A stretch of 64,000 nucleotides of DNA. Origin: Sinorhizobium sp. 6-70 (GTDB lineage: Bacteria > Pseudomonadota > Alphaproteobacteria > Rhizobiales > Rhizobiaceae). The DNA is taken from positions 1 through 64,000 of the forward strand of contig NZ_JASKLS010000001.1 of NCBI RefSeq assembly GCF_030124375.1. Reading direction: 5' to 3'. The notes under the pieces are model-generated. The model saw nothing but the letters and a program-made list of their open reading frames with translations, had not been told where the DNA came from and did not search any database. Of this stretch, positions 51,743-60,678 are shown piece after piece (position 1 is the stretch's first letter; each line of letters starts with the position of its first letter). Position numbers and translations under genes: made by a program.

Positions 51743-53218
51743 ATGCTTGACGCGCTCCGAGACGTTCTGGTGACCCCGACCGAAATGACGGCGATCGACA
51801 CTGCGGCTGCCGCGTCGGGGGTCGATAGCTATGGGCTGATGCGTTCAGCCGGAATGGCAGTGTCGGCAGCTGCCTTGCGGCTGTTTCCGGAGGCGCTTCG
51901 TTTCGTTGTACTTTGCGGGCCCGGCAACAATGGCGGCGACGGCTATGTCGCAGCTTCGGCACTTGCGGACGGAGGTGCTGACGTGGCCGTGTTCGCGCTC
52001 GGAAATCCGGAGACGCTGAAAGGCGATGCGGCGCGAGCGCTAGGCGCCTGTCCACTGGCAGTGCTACCGCTTGCCGCTTACGAACCTAACCTTGGCGACG
52101 TTGTCATAGATGCCTTGTTCGGGGCAGGGCTTACCCGCGACCTGCCGGAACAGGCGCAGGGAACCATTGCGCGGGTAAGCGAGCGCCGCATACCGGTAGT
52201 CGCCGTTGATCTGCCCTCGGGTGTCGACGGGCGCACGGGGGAGATCCGCGGCGCGAGCTTCACGGCTGCACACACCGTCACATTCATGGCACGCAAACCC
52301 GGTCATCTGCTAATGCCCGGGCGCATGCGTTGCGGCACCCTGGAGGTGTTCGACATCGGCATCCCGGCTCGGCTGGTTGGCGAGAGAACCGGTGACTTGC
52401 GGCTCAACACACCAGCGGCATGGGGATCGCACGCCAGTGCTCTTGATCCGGCCACGCACAAGTACCGACGGGGCCATCTGGGTGTGCTTTCGGGCGGGTC
52501 ACTCTCGACCGGTGCCGCGCGCCTGTCAGCGGCCGCCGGCCTTGCGGCAGGCGCCGGTCTGGTGACGCTGGCGTCACCAGCAGAAGCGCTCGCGGTCAAT
52601 GCGTCCCACCTTACGGCGGTTATGCTCAGGGAAATCCAGGGCACGCAAGACCTTGCGGCTTGGCTCAAGGACAAGCGGGTGAACGCGTTCGTGCTGGGGC
52701 CGGGCTTCGGAATCAGCAAGCAGGCGAGGGACTTCGCCCTGATGCTGTGCGATCGGGCGCTGGTCCTCGACGCCGATGGAATGACGTCTTTCGAGAAGGA
52801 CCGAACGGAACTCTTCGAACGAGCGGCCGGCGGCGAGGGGCGGTTGGTGATGACCCCGCATGAAGGCGAGTTCGCGCGACTGTTCCCCGAGATCGCCGCG
52901 GACGCCGCGCTATCCAAGATCGAAAAGGCGCAAGCTGCCGCGAGACTGAGCCACGCGGTCGTCGTTTACAAGGGACCCGACACGGTCGTCGCCGCTCCAT
53001 CGGGCCGCGCCGTCGTCAATGCCAATGCTCCGCCATCGCTTGCGACGGCGGGATCGGGCGATGTTCTTGCCGGTATTGTCGGCGCTCACTTGGCGCAGGG
53101 CATGCCGGCCTTCGAGGCCGCCGCCGCGGCGGTCTGGCGTCACGGGGAAGCCGGGACGCGCGCAGGTCGCGGCATGACGGCGGAGACGCTCATCGAGTGC
53201 ATCCCGCCGCTTCCATGA
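51743..53218 (+). CDS. nnr: Bifunctional NAD(P)H-hydrate epimerase / ADP-dependent dehydratase
   Basis: 491 residues. The N-terminal epimerase domain (YjeF_N, about 1-210) shows VVLCGPGNNGGDGYVAASAL, VVIDALFGAGLTRDLP and VAVDLPSGVDGRTG. The C-terminal carbohydrate-kinase-like dehydratase (about 220-490) has GHLGVLSGGSLSTGAARLSA, VLGPGFG, MTPHEGEFARLFP and LATAGSGDVLAGIVG. It repairs damaged NADH and NADPH hydrates in the cytosol. The fusion is the standard bacterial form. It starts divergently from glnB; a TTGACA at 51689-51694 may be its -35 element, but the -10 is poor. Confidence 0.95.
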   Translation: MLDALRDVLVTPTEMTAIDTAAAASGVDSYGLMRSAGMAVSAAALRLFPEALRFVVLCGPGNNGGDGYVAASALADGGADVAVFALGNPETLKGDAARALGACPLAVLPLAAYEPNLGDVVIDALFGAGLTRDLPEQAQGTIARVSERRIPVVAVDLPSGVDGRTGEIRGASFTAAHTVTFMARKPGHLLMPGRMRCGTLEVFDIGIPARLVGERTGDLRLNTPAAWGSHASALDPATHKYRRGHLGVLSGGSLSTGAARLSAAAGLAAGAGLVTLASPAEALAVNASHLTAVMLREIQGTQDLAAWLKDKRVNAFVLGPGFGISKQARDFALMLCDRALVLDADGMTSFEKDRTELFERAAGGEGRLVMTPHEGEFARLFPEIAADAALSKIEKAQAAARLSHAVVVYKGPDTVVAAPSGRAVVNANAPPSLATAGSGDVLAGIVGAHLAQGMPAFEAAAAAVWRHGEAGTRAGRGMTAETLIECIPPLP

Positions 53219-53233
53219 CGGCACCGTGGAGCC

Positions 53234-53731
53234 TCAGCCGCGCGTGCCCTTGGCGATCGGCTCCTGGTAGGTGAAGCCCATGTCCCAGGGGAAATAGATC
53301 CAGGTATCCTGGCTGACTTCGGTCACGAAAGTGTCGACGAGCGGGCGTCCTTTCGGCTTCGCATAGACGGCGGCGAAATGGGCTTTCGGTAGCATTGCGC
53401 GCACTTCGGCGGCGGTCTTGCCGGTATCCGTCAGGTCGTCGACGATAAGCACGCCTTCGCCGCCATCCTTGGCGATTTCCGGGGAAATGCCCTTGAGGAC
53501 CTTCATTTGGCCCTGCGAGTCATAGTCGTGATAGGAGGCAATGCACACCGTCTCGATCATGCGGATATTGAGTTCACGGCAGATGATTGCAGCCGGAACG
53601 AGCCCACCGCGGGTGATGCAGACCATTGCACGCCATTCCTGTCCGTTGTCGGCCAGCCGCCACGCGAGCGCGCGGGCATCGCGGTGGAACTGATCCCAGG
53701 ATACTGGAAAGGCTTTATCGGGAAGAGACAT
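53234..53731 (-). CDS. gpt: Xanthine (guanine) phosphoribosyltransferase
   Basis: 165 residues. The type I PRTase motif [18 protein letters not shown] near residue 95 binds [26 protein letters not shown] and the C-terminal [10 protein letters not shown] are typical of Gpt. It salvages xanthine and guanine to nucleotides. It converges with the NAD(P)HX repair gene, 15 bases apart, and no terminator is visible between them. Confidence 0.95.
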   Translation of the reverse strand: MSLPDKAFPVSWDQFHRDARALAWRLADNGQEWRAMVCITRGGLVPAAIICRELNIRMIETVCIASYHDYDSQGQMKVLKGISPEIAKDGGEGVLIVDDLTDTGKTAAEVRAMLPKAHFAAVYAKPKGRPLVDTFVTEVSQDTWIYFPWDMGFTYQEPIAKGTRG

Positions 53732-53929
53732 GTGCGGGCTCCGGCTTCAAGTCGAATACAAGCTGCGAAGCGCCGCGGCGGACCAGGAGGTCGCGCAGCG
53801 CGCTTCGTTACGATTTGGATATGCAATACTGAAAATGAAGCCCGGAACGCAAGGGGCGGCAAGGCTTGTCCATCCATCGCTTGGCTCTCTGCGCTCGTTC
53901 GCTTGTCAAGCGCCGCACATGGATGATGG

Positions 53930-54676
53930 TCAGCGGGAACCGGCAATTGTTTCGATCATTGCTATGACATCGACTTCCGCCGCAGCGAGCACGGCAGCGT
54001 CGCGAGCGCGGATGACGATATCTGTCGAGAAGTTCTTGCCGTCGAACTTGGGATAGGAGCCGATGCTCGTCTCCGGATGCTTCTTTTGAACCTCTGTCAA
54101 CGGCCCGCCAATTTCACCTTCGCCATAGGGCGAACGCACGGTGCGTGAAAGCACCGGTGTCCCCGTCTGGAGGCTGGGCAGCAAACTGTCGAGCATCGCC
54201 TGAAAGACCTGCGGCACGCCGGCCATGACATAGACGTTGGCGATTCTGAAGCCGGGCGCAGTCGATACGGGATTGGAAATGTGAGTGGCGCCGACCGGCA
54301 TGCGCGCCATCCGCCTGCGTGCATCGGTAAACTCCATGCCGCGGCGTTCATACATGGCGCCAAGCAATGCCATCGCCTCGGGATCGTGCACGCACTCGAC
54401 TCCGAATGCCCTGGAGATCGCATCGGCGGTGATATCATCGTGCGTCGGCCCGATGCCGCCTGATGTGAAGACATGGTCATAACGGCCTCGCAAGGCGTTG
54501 ACCGCGCCTACAATTGCCTTCTCGTTGTCCGCCACGATGCGAACCTCACGCAGATCGATGCCGATCATGGTCAGCATCTCCGCCAGATGACCGATATTCT
54601 TGTCCTTCGTTCGGCCGGACAGAAGCTCATCGCCAATGGCAAGCATGGCTGCGGTGACGATCCTGGCAGTGGTCAT
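53930..54676 (-). CDS. CinA N-terminal-like molybdopterin-binding domain protein
   Basis: 248 residues. It is made of a single MoCF/CinA N-terminal domain: AAMLAIGDELLSGRTKDKNIGHLAEMLT, YDHVFTSGGIGPTHDDITADAISRAF, and MAGVPQVFQAMLDSLLP. The C-terminal nicotinamide-nucleotide amidase domain of full CinA is missing, as in the short alphaproteobacterial homologues. The fold is shared with MoeA and MogA, but a role in cofactor synthesis is not established. It lies between gpt and wrbA, each on its own strand unit. Confidence 0.88.
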   Translation of the reverse strand: MTTARIVTAAMLAIGDELLSGRTKDKNIGHLAEMLTMIGIDLREVRIVADNEKAIVGAVNALRGRYDHVFTSGGIGPTHDDITADAISRAFGVECVHDPEAMALLGAMYERRGMEFTDARRRMARMPVGATHISNPVSTAPGFRIANVYVMAGVPQVFQAMLDSLLPSLQTGTPVLSRTVRSPYGEGEIGGPLTEVQKKHPETSIGSYPKFDGKNFSTDIVIRARDAAVLAAAEVDVIAMIETIAGSR

Positions 54677-54834
54677 TGGTGCTCCTGAATTGTTGGCGAT
54701 CGCCCGGTCGATCTGACTGCTGTTGAAGAAAGCTTGACGGTCTGTCGACCGCCTCCGCTCTGGCGACGATATGCCATTTGATAAATCTTGGGCCAGGCGA
54801 CGATCAAGTGGAATTGCCTGACTGGAGTATCATG

Positions 54835-55434
54835 ATGGCTCAGATACTGGTTCTCTATTATTCGGCCTATGGGCATATCGAAAAGATGGCTTACGCCGTG
54901 GCGGAAGGCGCCAAATCGACCGGCGCCGACGTTATCGTGAAGCGTGTCCCCGAACTGGTACCGGAGGATGTGGCCAAAGCCTCCCATTACAAAATAGATC
55001 AGGTGGCGCCGATTGCGACCGTCGATGAACTGGAAGACTATGACGCGATCATCTTCGGTTCAGGTACGCGTTATGGGACCGTGGCGTCGCAACTGCGCAA
55101 CTTCATCGACCAGACCGGCACTCTTTGGGCTCAGGGCAAGCTCGTCGGCAAGGTGGGCTCAGCCTTCACTTCATCGGCAACCCAGCACGGCGGCCAGGAA
55201 TCGACGATACTCGGCCTGATCCCCACACTAATGCATCTCGGCATGGTGGTCGTTGGTCTTCCCTATGCATTCGAGGGACAGATGGGACTGGACGAAATCA
55301 AGGGCGGATCTCCCTATGGCGCCTCTACCATTACCGGCGGCGACGGCTCGCGCCAGCCCTCGCAGGTAGAGCTCGAAGCCGCCCGTTACCAGGGCGCGCA
55401 TGTCGCGAAGATTGCCGCAAAACTCGCGTCCTGA
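54835..55434 (+). CDS. wrbA: NAD(P)H:quinone oxidoreductase WrbA
   Basis: 199 residues, the normal size of WrbA. The flavodoxin-like FMN site starts at [24 protein letters not shown]. It also shows [45 protein letters not shown] and the C-terminal [27 protein letters not shown]. It reduces quinones by two electrons and limits oxidative stress. Of two adjacent ATGs, 54835 stands seven bases after GGAG. Transcribed alone, divergent from the CinA-like gene. Confidence 0.95.
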   Translation: MAQILVLYYSAYGHIEKMAYAVAEGAKSTGADVIVKRVPELVPEDVAKASHYKIDQVAPIATVDELEDYDAIIFGSGTRYGTVASQLRNFIDQTGTLWAQGKLVGKVGSAFTSSATQHGGQESTILGLIPTLMHLGMVVVGLPYAFEGQMGLDEIKGGSPYGASTITGGDGSRQPSQVELEAARYQGAHVAKIAAKLAS

Positions 55435-55667
55435 TGCCTCCGTTGTGGGCACCCCTTGGCGCGGTCGCACGAAGACTGCGCCTTGACCTTCCGTGAAGAC
55501 TTCGAAAGGTGGCGAGGATCATCGCAAAAGTGGCCTGGCAACGTCATTCTGTGCTAACATCACCGCCGTTCGGCATGCAAATGCCATTCATAAGGAGGAG
55601 CAGCAGGACCGTGCGGCGACGGTCTGCCGGGGCAGGACGTGTCCCGGGAAATCCAGGGGAGTGAAGA

Positions 55668-55910
55668 ATGGCGCGGATCACGTACTCGATCGTTCCACAC
55701 GACGGAGGCTGGGCCTACAAGGCAGCCGACGCGTATTCAGAGCCCTTTCCCAGTCGCGAGATGGCAATAGCGGCCGCAAAAGCCGCAGCGGCCGAACAGC
55801 AAGTCGGCGGCGACGACGAGGAAATCAGCTTCCAGGATGAGAAGGGAAATTGGCATTTCGAACACGCCGATGGGGGAGATCGACCTGAAGCAACCGTCGA
55901 GGATGGCTGA
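55668..55910 (+). CDS. DUF2188 family small protein
   Basis: 80 residues. The sequence TYSIVPHDGGWAYKAADAYSEPFPSREMAIAAAKAAAAEQ and a following ISFQDEKGNWHFEHADGGDRP, read as motifs, match DUF2188, a domain also found repeated in other bacteria. GGGGAG stands seven bases before the ATG. It has no signal peptide. The function is unknown. It is followed after 89 bases by another small gene on the same strand. Confidence 0.8.
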   Translation: MARITYSIVPHDGGWAYKAADAYSEPFPSREMAIAAAKAAAAEQQVGGDDEEISFQDEKGNWHFEHADGGDRPEATVEDG

Positions 55911-55999
55911 AGATGCTTCAAGGGGCTGTTGGGTCCGAGCGTATCTGCCCCTGACGACGCCACCCCCGTACGCGGTGACAACGCCACGGAGGATTTCCA

Positions 56000-56218
56000 A
56001 TGCATTATAGCGTTCAAATCTTCACCTGGACCGCCCGCTTGGGCGTTCATCAGGTCGGATCGGTTATCGAAGTCGACGCACCCAATCCGAAGGCCGCGGC
56101 GGTGTCGTTGCTTGGGTTGCGGTTGGACGACAACGGAAAGTCGTCGAAACTGGCGGTCAGAGTCTGGCGCGGAGAAGACGCCTACAAGGCCGACTGCGAT
56201 TGTTTTTACTATCACTGA
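56000..56218 (+). CDS. Small hypothetical protein, 72 residues
   Basis: No family recognised. GGAGG lies six bases before the ATG. The product (MHYSVQIFTWTARLGVHQ, then VDAPNPKAAAVSLLGLRLDD, ending DCDCFYYH) reads like a small alpha/beta domain. Three aromatic and two cysteine residues cluster at the C-terminus. It is next to the DUF2188 gene and similar in size. Confidence 0.65.
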   Translation: MHYSVQIFTWTARLGVHQVGSVIEVDAPNPKAAAVSLLGLRLDDNGKSSKLAVRVWRGEDAYKADCDCFYYH

Positions 56219-56345
56219 AACCGGGCCGGAATCGCATCGCGAGATGTTGTGATGTCTCGCCTCGCGCCGCCTGATATTCCCGCCACTCGTGCCGAGCGAA
56301 TGACGGGTGCTTTTCTGCACAGCTGCTGCGCGCTGCCGTCGGCCT

Positions 56346-56714
56346 TCAATCGTCCGGTGTACAGACCCTGAGCCGATGGCCGTCGGGATCGAGAGCGACG
56401 AATGTACGGCCGAAGACTGCCGTCATCAGTTCCTGCTCTATCGCCACGCCCTCCCGGCGCCAGCCGTCGTATAGCCGTTCAACCGCGGCGTCGTTCTCCA
56501 CCATGAAAGCGAGTTCGGTGCGGTTGCCTTCCCCGGACGTGTGGAAGTTCTCAGCACTCATCGACCACAGCCCCAAACTGAGGCCGCCGTCAAACTCGAA
56601 CGCGACATAAGTGGGAAACGATGCCGACGGTTGCTGGCCAAGCAGGCGCGAATAAAATGCAGAGCTTTCCGCAGGATCCTGCACGTACAAGAGGATGAGG
56701 TTGGGCTTGAGCAC
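56346..56714 (-). CDS. VOC superfamily protein (glyoxalase/bleomycin-resistance-like)
   Basis: 122 residues, one VOC module pair. It shows MLKPNLILLYVQDPAESSAFYSRLLG, LAFMVENDAAVERLYDGWRREGV and the C-terminal VALDPDGHRLRVCTP. The metal ligand set is incomplete compared with glyoxalase I: the first His is Leu or absent, and the C-terminal Glu is replaced by Arg-Val. So a binding or sequestration role is more likely than catalysis, though this is inference. Confidence 0.82.
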   Translation of the reverse strand: MLKPNLILLYVQDPAESSAFYSRLLGQQPSASFPTYVAFEFDGGLSLGLWSMSAENFHTSGEGNRTELAFMVENDAAVERLYDGWRREGVAIEQELMTAVFGRTFVALDPDGHRLRVCTPDD

Positions 56715-56899
56715 GGTTGTCTCCTTTTTCCGATAGCAGGATCATAGGAGCCAATGCTGTCAATTTCTGTCAGCATTCCGGGCTGCACCACAGCGATTTG
56801 GGCGGATCGACTCGCGTACGAGACGGCTCATCGCGTTTGTAAGAAAAAGCTCGCAAGAGTTTGAATCTTCGAGAAGGCTCTACAGCCGCTCGTGGCCGT

Positions 56900-57073
56900 T
56901 CATGATTTCTTGCCGAGGAGAAGGGCCTTCCAGACCGAGCGCCGACGGAGCGCTTTCTGCGCGTGCAATTCGGCCTGGCGCGCAGCGATGGCGCTGGCAA
57001 AGGCTTCCTTCATCGCATCGATGCGACGACGCCTTTCGTCCACTTCATCACGGTTGAGCCGGACATCCGTCAT
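56900..57073 (-). CDS. 57-residue helical protein, coupled to the gene upstream
   Basis: Easily missed because of its length. On the minus strand the ATG (57073-57071) overlaps the TGA of the preceding gene as TGATG. The product starts MTDVRLNRDEVDERRRRIDA and continues MKEAFASAIAARQAELHAQK, ending in a basic KALLLGKKS. It is strongly helical, with alternating charged and alanine residues, and has no signal peptide or membrane span. The opposite-strand frame has Arg/Ser-rich, non-protein-like composition. No family recognised. Confidence 0.6.
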   Translation of the reverse strand: MTDVRLNRDEVDERRRRIDAMKEAFASAIAARQAELHAQKALRRRSVWKALLLGKKS

Positions 57074-57330
57074 CACGCGAAACGCCTTGCCTCGCGCGAC
57101 CTGCTCACGAACAAGCGGCCGGCCATGAGAAGATGGCGCTCATTGATGGTTCCGGCCTGATAGGCCTCGATCAGCATTCTGCCGTACCTTTGCGCAGGCG
57201 CGCTGTCGCGCGGCCATCGATGTTCGTCGCAGAGGCGATCGAATACACGCTGAACTGTTTCCAGGTCTTCCGGAAACAAAGGCACATCAGATGACGCTTG
57301 CAGTGGACGCACGCCAGTACCCTCTGTCAT
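57073..57330 (-). CDS. Small hypothetical protein, 85 residues
   Basis: No named family recognised. The product contains LFPEDLETVQRVFDRLCDEH, RWPRDSAPAQRYGRMLIEAY, QAGTINERHLLMAGRLF and ends SREARRFA, a compact mainly helical composition typical of a real cytosolic protein. The ATG at 57330 is chosen; a TTG lies just before it. The ribosome binding site is weak. The TGA overlaps the start of the 57-residue gene, which suggests the two products work together. Confidence 0.6.
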   Translation of the reverse strand: MTEGTGVRPLQASSDVPLFPEDLETVQRVFDRLCDEHRWPRDSAPAQRYGRMLIEAYQAGTINERHLLMAGRLFVSRSREARRFA

Positions 57331-57563
57331 CAATGCAAGGACAAAATTTCGAGGCAGCCTAGCTTGCCAGCAACGGGCAACGATTGAACCCCTGGCGAAT
57401 CAGGGGTTCATATAATTTTTCGCTCGAGGGCGCCACGGAGCGGTCTCGATGACCGAAGGGAAGGCTGCGGAATGCAAGGGAGAACGAACGCTGCGGAACG
57501 CACGGAAATGAGCCGCAAACATTCCCTTGACTGAATCTCCTAAGTGTTTGATCTAGGCCGCAG

Positions 57564-57648
57564 GCGGACGTGGCGAAACTGGTAGACGCAAGGGACTTAA
57601 AATCCCTCGCTTTCGAGCGTACGGGTTCGATCCCCGTCGTCCGCACCA
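57564..57648 (+). tRNA. tRNA-Leu (anticodon TAA)
   Basis: 85 bases with encoded CCA and a long variable arm (CGCTTTCGAGCG). Acceptor GCGGACG pairs with CGTCCGC, and the anticodon loop CTTAAAA gives TAA, reading TTA/TTG leucine codons. Confidence 0.95.
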
Positions 57649-57676
57649 AGGCATTCACCCGTGCCTGCCCCATCCG

Positions 57677-58381
57677 TCATCCGCCAATTTTGCGCAATAG
57701 CGTTTCAAGCTGACCGAGGTCGGCGATTTCATGAAAACGCGGATGGGCTTCCGGTTTCTCGTGATGTTCGAAGGACCAGGTGAGGGCGTGCGGGACGTAG
57801 ACGCCCCAGCTGCCTGCCGCGAGCGCAGGGACGATGTCCGACTTCAATGAATTGCCGACCATGAGGCTCCTCGACGGTCCGTCGCCGTGTTGTGAGAATA
57901 TCCGCTCATAGGTGGACATGGTCTTGTCGCTGACGATCTCGATGGCGGCGAAGAAGTCGCCGAGACCGGAAGCGGCGAGCTTTCGTTCCTGATCGAAGAG
58001 ATCTCCCTTGGTGATCATGACCAGGCGAAAGCGGCCGGCGAGGGCCTCGAGTGTCTCCTGGACGTTCGGCAACGGTTCGACCGGATGGCCAAGCATCTCC
58101 CGTCCGGCGGCGAGAATTTCGGCGATCACGGACGGCGGCAGGTTGCCGCCGCTTACCTCGAGCGCCGTCTCGATCATCGACAGGGTGAAGCCCTTGATGC
58201 CGAAGCCATAGAGGCCGAGATTGCGCTTTTCGGCCGCGAGCAATCTCGCGGGCAATTCATTCGGGTCGGTGTGGTCTTTCAGCAAATCGACGAAGCGCTG
58301 TTCGGTGAGGCGATAGAACTGTTCGTTCTGCCACAGCGTATCGTCGGCATCGAAACCGATTGTCGTAATTCTCTTCGGCAT
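57677..58381 (-). CDS. HAD superfamily hydrolase
   Basis: 234 residues. The four HAD motifs can be placed: GFDADDTLWQNE (nucleophile Asp), LVMITKGDLFDQE (motif II Thr), the Lys in VSDKTMSTYERIF (motif III) and MVGNSLKSDIVPALAAG (motif IV). It is probably a phosphatase acting on a small phosphorylated metabolite or nucleotide; the substrate is unknown. It follows the exported-protein gene by three bases on the minus strand, so the two are likely co-transcribed. Confidence 0.88.
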   Translation of the reverse strand: MPKRITTIGFDADDTLWQNEQFYRLTEQRFVDLLKDHTDPNELPARLLAAEKRNLGLYGFGIKGFTLSMIETALEVSGGNLPPSVIAEILAAGREMLGHPVEPLPNVQETLEALAGRFRLVMITKGDLFDQERKLAASGLGDFFAAIEIVSDKTMSTYERIFSQHGDGPSRSLMVGNSLKSDIVPALAAGSWGVYVPHALTWSFEHHEKPEAHPRFHEIADLGQLETLLRKIGG

Positions 58382-58384
58382 GAC

Positions 58385-58975
58385 CTATTGCGCGGCGATC
58401 TTGAAGGGCTGGTCGACGGTTGCGCTCTTGCCGCTGTTGATATCATTGAAATGGAAGCGCAGGACGTAGTCGCCGGCCGGCGCGCCTGTCACGTCGATGG
58501 TCAGGGTCGAGTAGATTTCCTGGTTGCGCAGGAAACCGGTGAAGGTGAAATCGCCGAATGCCTTCTGGCTGGCGAGGATTTCGCCCTTCGGGTTGAGGAT
58601 ATCGAAATCCACCGTGAAACGTGTCTGTATCTTGCCCTTGGCGCTCGCCTCCTTCCAGGTGAGCCCAACCGGCTCGACGTAGGAGACGATTGCTTCTCCG
58701 GCCTTGAAGGTGGGATCGGCTTTGGGCTCGTACATGGCATAACCCGCCGGTTCGGCCGTGACGAAGACCGCCTTGCCGATCGCGAAGGGAAGCGCTTGGG
58801 AAAAGTCGCTCACTGCTTGCCGCAGCGTCTCCCGCGCGCCTGCCACATCGCCAGAGGTCGCCTGCTGCTCCGCTTTCGTGGCGGCATCAGAAAGCGGACC
58901 GCCCAGAACTGCCGCGTCGGTCGTCGCCACGATTGCGGTAGTCATTGTTGCAAGCAAGAGCAGGCGTTTCGGCAT
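58385..58975 (-). CDS. Exported hypothetical protein, 196 residues
   Basis: A signal peptide (MPKRLLLLATMTTAIVATTDAAV) is followed by a helical stretch (AATKAEQQATSGDVAGARETLRQAV) and a beta-rich domain (VSYVEPVGLTWKE, RFTVDFDILNPKGEI, FTFTGFLRNQEIYSTLTIDVTGAPAGDYVLRF), read as separate strands. The latter resembles an immunoglobulin-like fold. GGGGAGG precedes the ATG at 58975. No named family recognised; a periplasmic role is likely. Confidence 0.72.
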   Translation of the reverse strand: MPKRLLLLATMTTAIVATTDAAVLGGPLSDAATKAEQQATSGDVAGARETLRQAVSDFSQALPFAIGKAVFVTAEPAGYAMYEPKADPTFKAGEAIVSYVEPVGLTWKEASAKGKIQTRFTVDFDILNPKGEILASQKAFGDFTFTGFLRNQEIYSTLTIDVTGAPAGDYVLRFHFNDINSGKSATVDQPFKIAAQ

Positions 58976-59065
58976 CGTGTTCCTCCCCGGTGCCCATTGC
59001 CTCAAGACTTTCGGTATTTGCCACGCCAAGTCAAGGTATTGCCAAGTCAAGGCTAATCAAGGCAC

Positions 59066-60520
59066 TCAGTGCTTCCAGAAGACCGGGGTCAGGATGACGA
59101 GAACGGTCAGCACCTCAAGGCGTCCGAGCAGCATCATCAGCGACAAAAGATAGAGTTCGGGATCCTCGAGTGTCGAGAAGTTGCCGGCCGGACCGATAAT
59201 GCTGCCGAGGCCGGGGCCGACATTGGAAAGGCAGGTGATGACGGCCGAGACTGCCGTGACCAGATCATAGCCGAGCGCCCCCATCATCAGGCTGCCGAAA
59301 ACCCAGAGCAGGATATAGGTTATGAAGAACAGGAAGATCGCGCGCTGGGTATCCGCATCGACGGTATTGTTGCCGTAGCGCACCGCATAGATCGCATCGG
59401 GATAGACGAGCTTGTTCAAACCGGAGCGGATCGCATTGAAGAGCACGACGAAACGATAGGCCTTGATGCCGCCGGCCGTTGAGCCGGAACAGCCTCCCAT
59501 GAAGGTGGCGATAAACGCGGTCATGACGACGAACGGCCCCCACAGGCTGTAGTCTTCGCTTGCATAACCGCTGGTCGAAAGGATCGACGTGACATTGAAG
59601 AAGGAGTGTGCCAGCGCCAGATGAAATTCGACGCCGTTTGCAAGCCGATGATAGACGGCGACGGCCACCGAAAACGCGATGAGATAGCCGAGGAAGACGC
59701 TGATTTGCGGGTCGCGGAGCGCGTCAAGGCGCCCGCGGACGACAAGTACGATCAGAATGGAGAAGGGCAGGCTGCAGAGCGTCATGAAGAAGGTGCTGGT
59801 CCACAGCAGTGGAATGCTGCCGAAATAGGCAAATGACGCATCGTGAGTTGAAAAGCCACCGGTGGCGACCGTCGACATTGCGTGATTGATTGCGTCGAAG
59901 CGGTTCATGCCGGTCACGCTGTAGCCGATCGCGCAGAGCAGCGTGATCGTCACATAGATTGCGAGGAAGGCGCGGCTGAAGCTTGCGATGCGGGCGAACG
60001 GCTTGTCGCCAGTGTCGGAGGATTCCATCTTGAAGAAGGACATGCCGCCGACCCGCAGGTAGGGGATGATGAAGAGGCCGAGAACGACGATGCCGATGCC
60101 GCCGAGCCAGCAAAGGAGCGAGCGCCATAGCAGAAGGCCGGGCGGTGCGTTGTCGAGCCCGACGATGACGGTCGAACCGGTCGTCGTAACCGCGGAGATG
60201 GACTCGAACAGCGCTTGAGCGAAATCAAGGTCGAGCGAGGAAAGCCAGAGCGGAATTGCACCGACGACGGAAAAGACGAACCAGAGCAGGTTGACCAGAA
60301 GGAAGCCGAATTTTTTCGAAAACGGCGGAGGTCCCGCGCGTGTCGCCATGAAGGTCGCCGCCGACAGGCCGCCGGTCAGGAAGGCCGTTACGGCGAAGAT
60401 CTGCCAGTCCGCATGTCCGTAGTAGAGGTCGACAAGCGCCGGGACCAACATCGCGCCGGAAAGGTAGAGGCCGAGGATCGCCGCGATGTGGACAGCGTGC
60501 CGGAACAGGGTTGCATTCAA
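59066..60520 (-). CDS. trkH: TrkH-type potassium uptake protein
   Basis: About 484 residues with many membrane spans. The four selectivity-filter loops of the SKT family are present in order: SAVTTTGSTVI, STVATGGFSTHD, SILSTSGYASED and CLSNVGPGLGS. The conserved loop GGCSGSTAGGIKAYRF is also found. It imports potassium with the cytosolic TrkA subunit, which is not in the window. The start is uncertain: I use TTG at 60520, giving LNATLFRHAVHIAAIL; the open frame runs further upstream into the region before ilvA but without membrane or family character. Confidence 0.88.
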   Translation of the reverse strand: MNATLFRHAVHIAAILGLYLSGAMLVPALVDLYYGHADWQIFAVTAFLTGGLSAATFMATRAGPPPFSKKFGFLLVNLLWFVFSVVGAIPLWLSSLDLDFAQALFESISAVTTTGSTVIVGLDNAPPGLLLWRSLLCWLGGIGIVVLGLFIIPYLRVGGMSFFKMESSDTGDKPFARIASFSRAFLAIYVTITLLCAIGYSVTGMNRFDAINHAMSTVATGGFSTHDASFAYFGSIPLLWTSTFFMTLCSLPFSILIVLVVRGRLDALRDPQISVFLGYLIAFSVAVAVYHRLANGVEFHLALAHSFFNVTSILSTSGYASEDYSLWGPFVVMTAFIATFMGGCSGSTAGGIKAYRFVVLFNAIRSGLNKLVYPDAIYAVRYGNNTVDADTQRAIFLFFITYILLWVFGSLMMGALGYDLVTAVSAVITCLSNVGPGLGSIIGPAGNFSTLEDPELYLLSLMMLLGRLEVLTVLVILTPVFWKH

Positions 60521-60678
60521 GCTTCGATTTCCCGGAAACAAGTTGTCGAACAGGCCGGCGGTTGCCCGGAGCGGTGGCCATACTGTCTTGCCCGATCGAT
60601 TCGTGTCAAATCGATGGCCCCGCGCGAGGCAATGTGCGATAGCGTGAGCCTCAGTGACGCAACGGATGAGCCTACGTG

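Noticed and set aside
56892..57128. Plus-strand frame opposite the 57-residue gene
   Set aside because: Its product is Arg/Ser/Ala-rich, and the minus-strand frame has a coupled start and normal protein composition.
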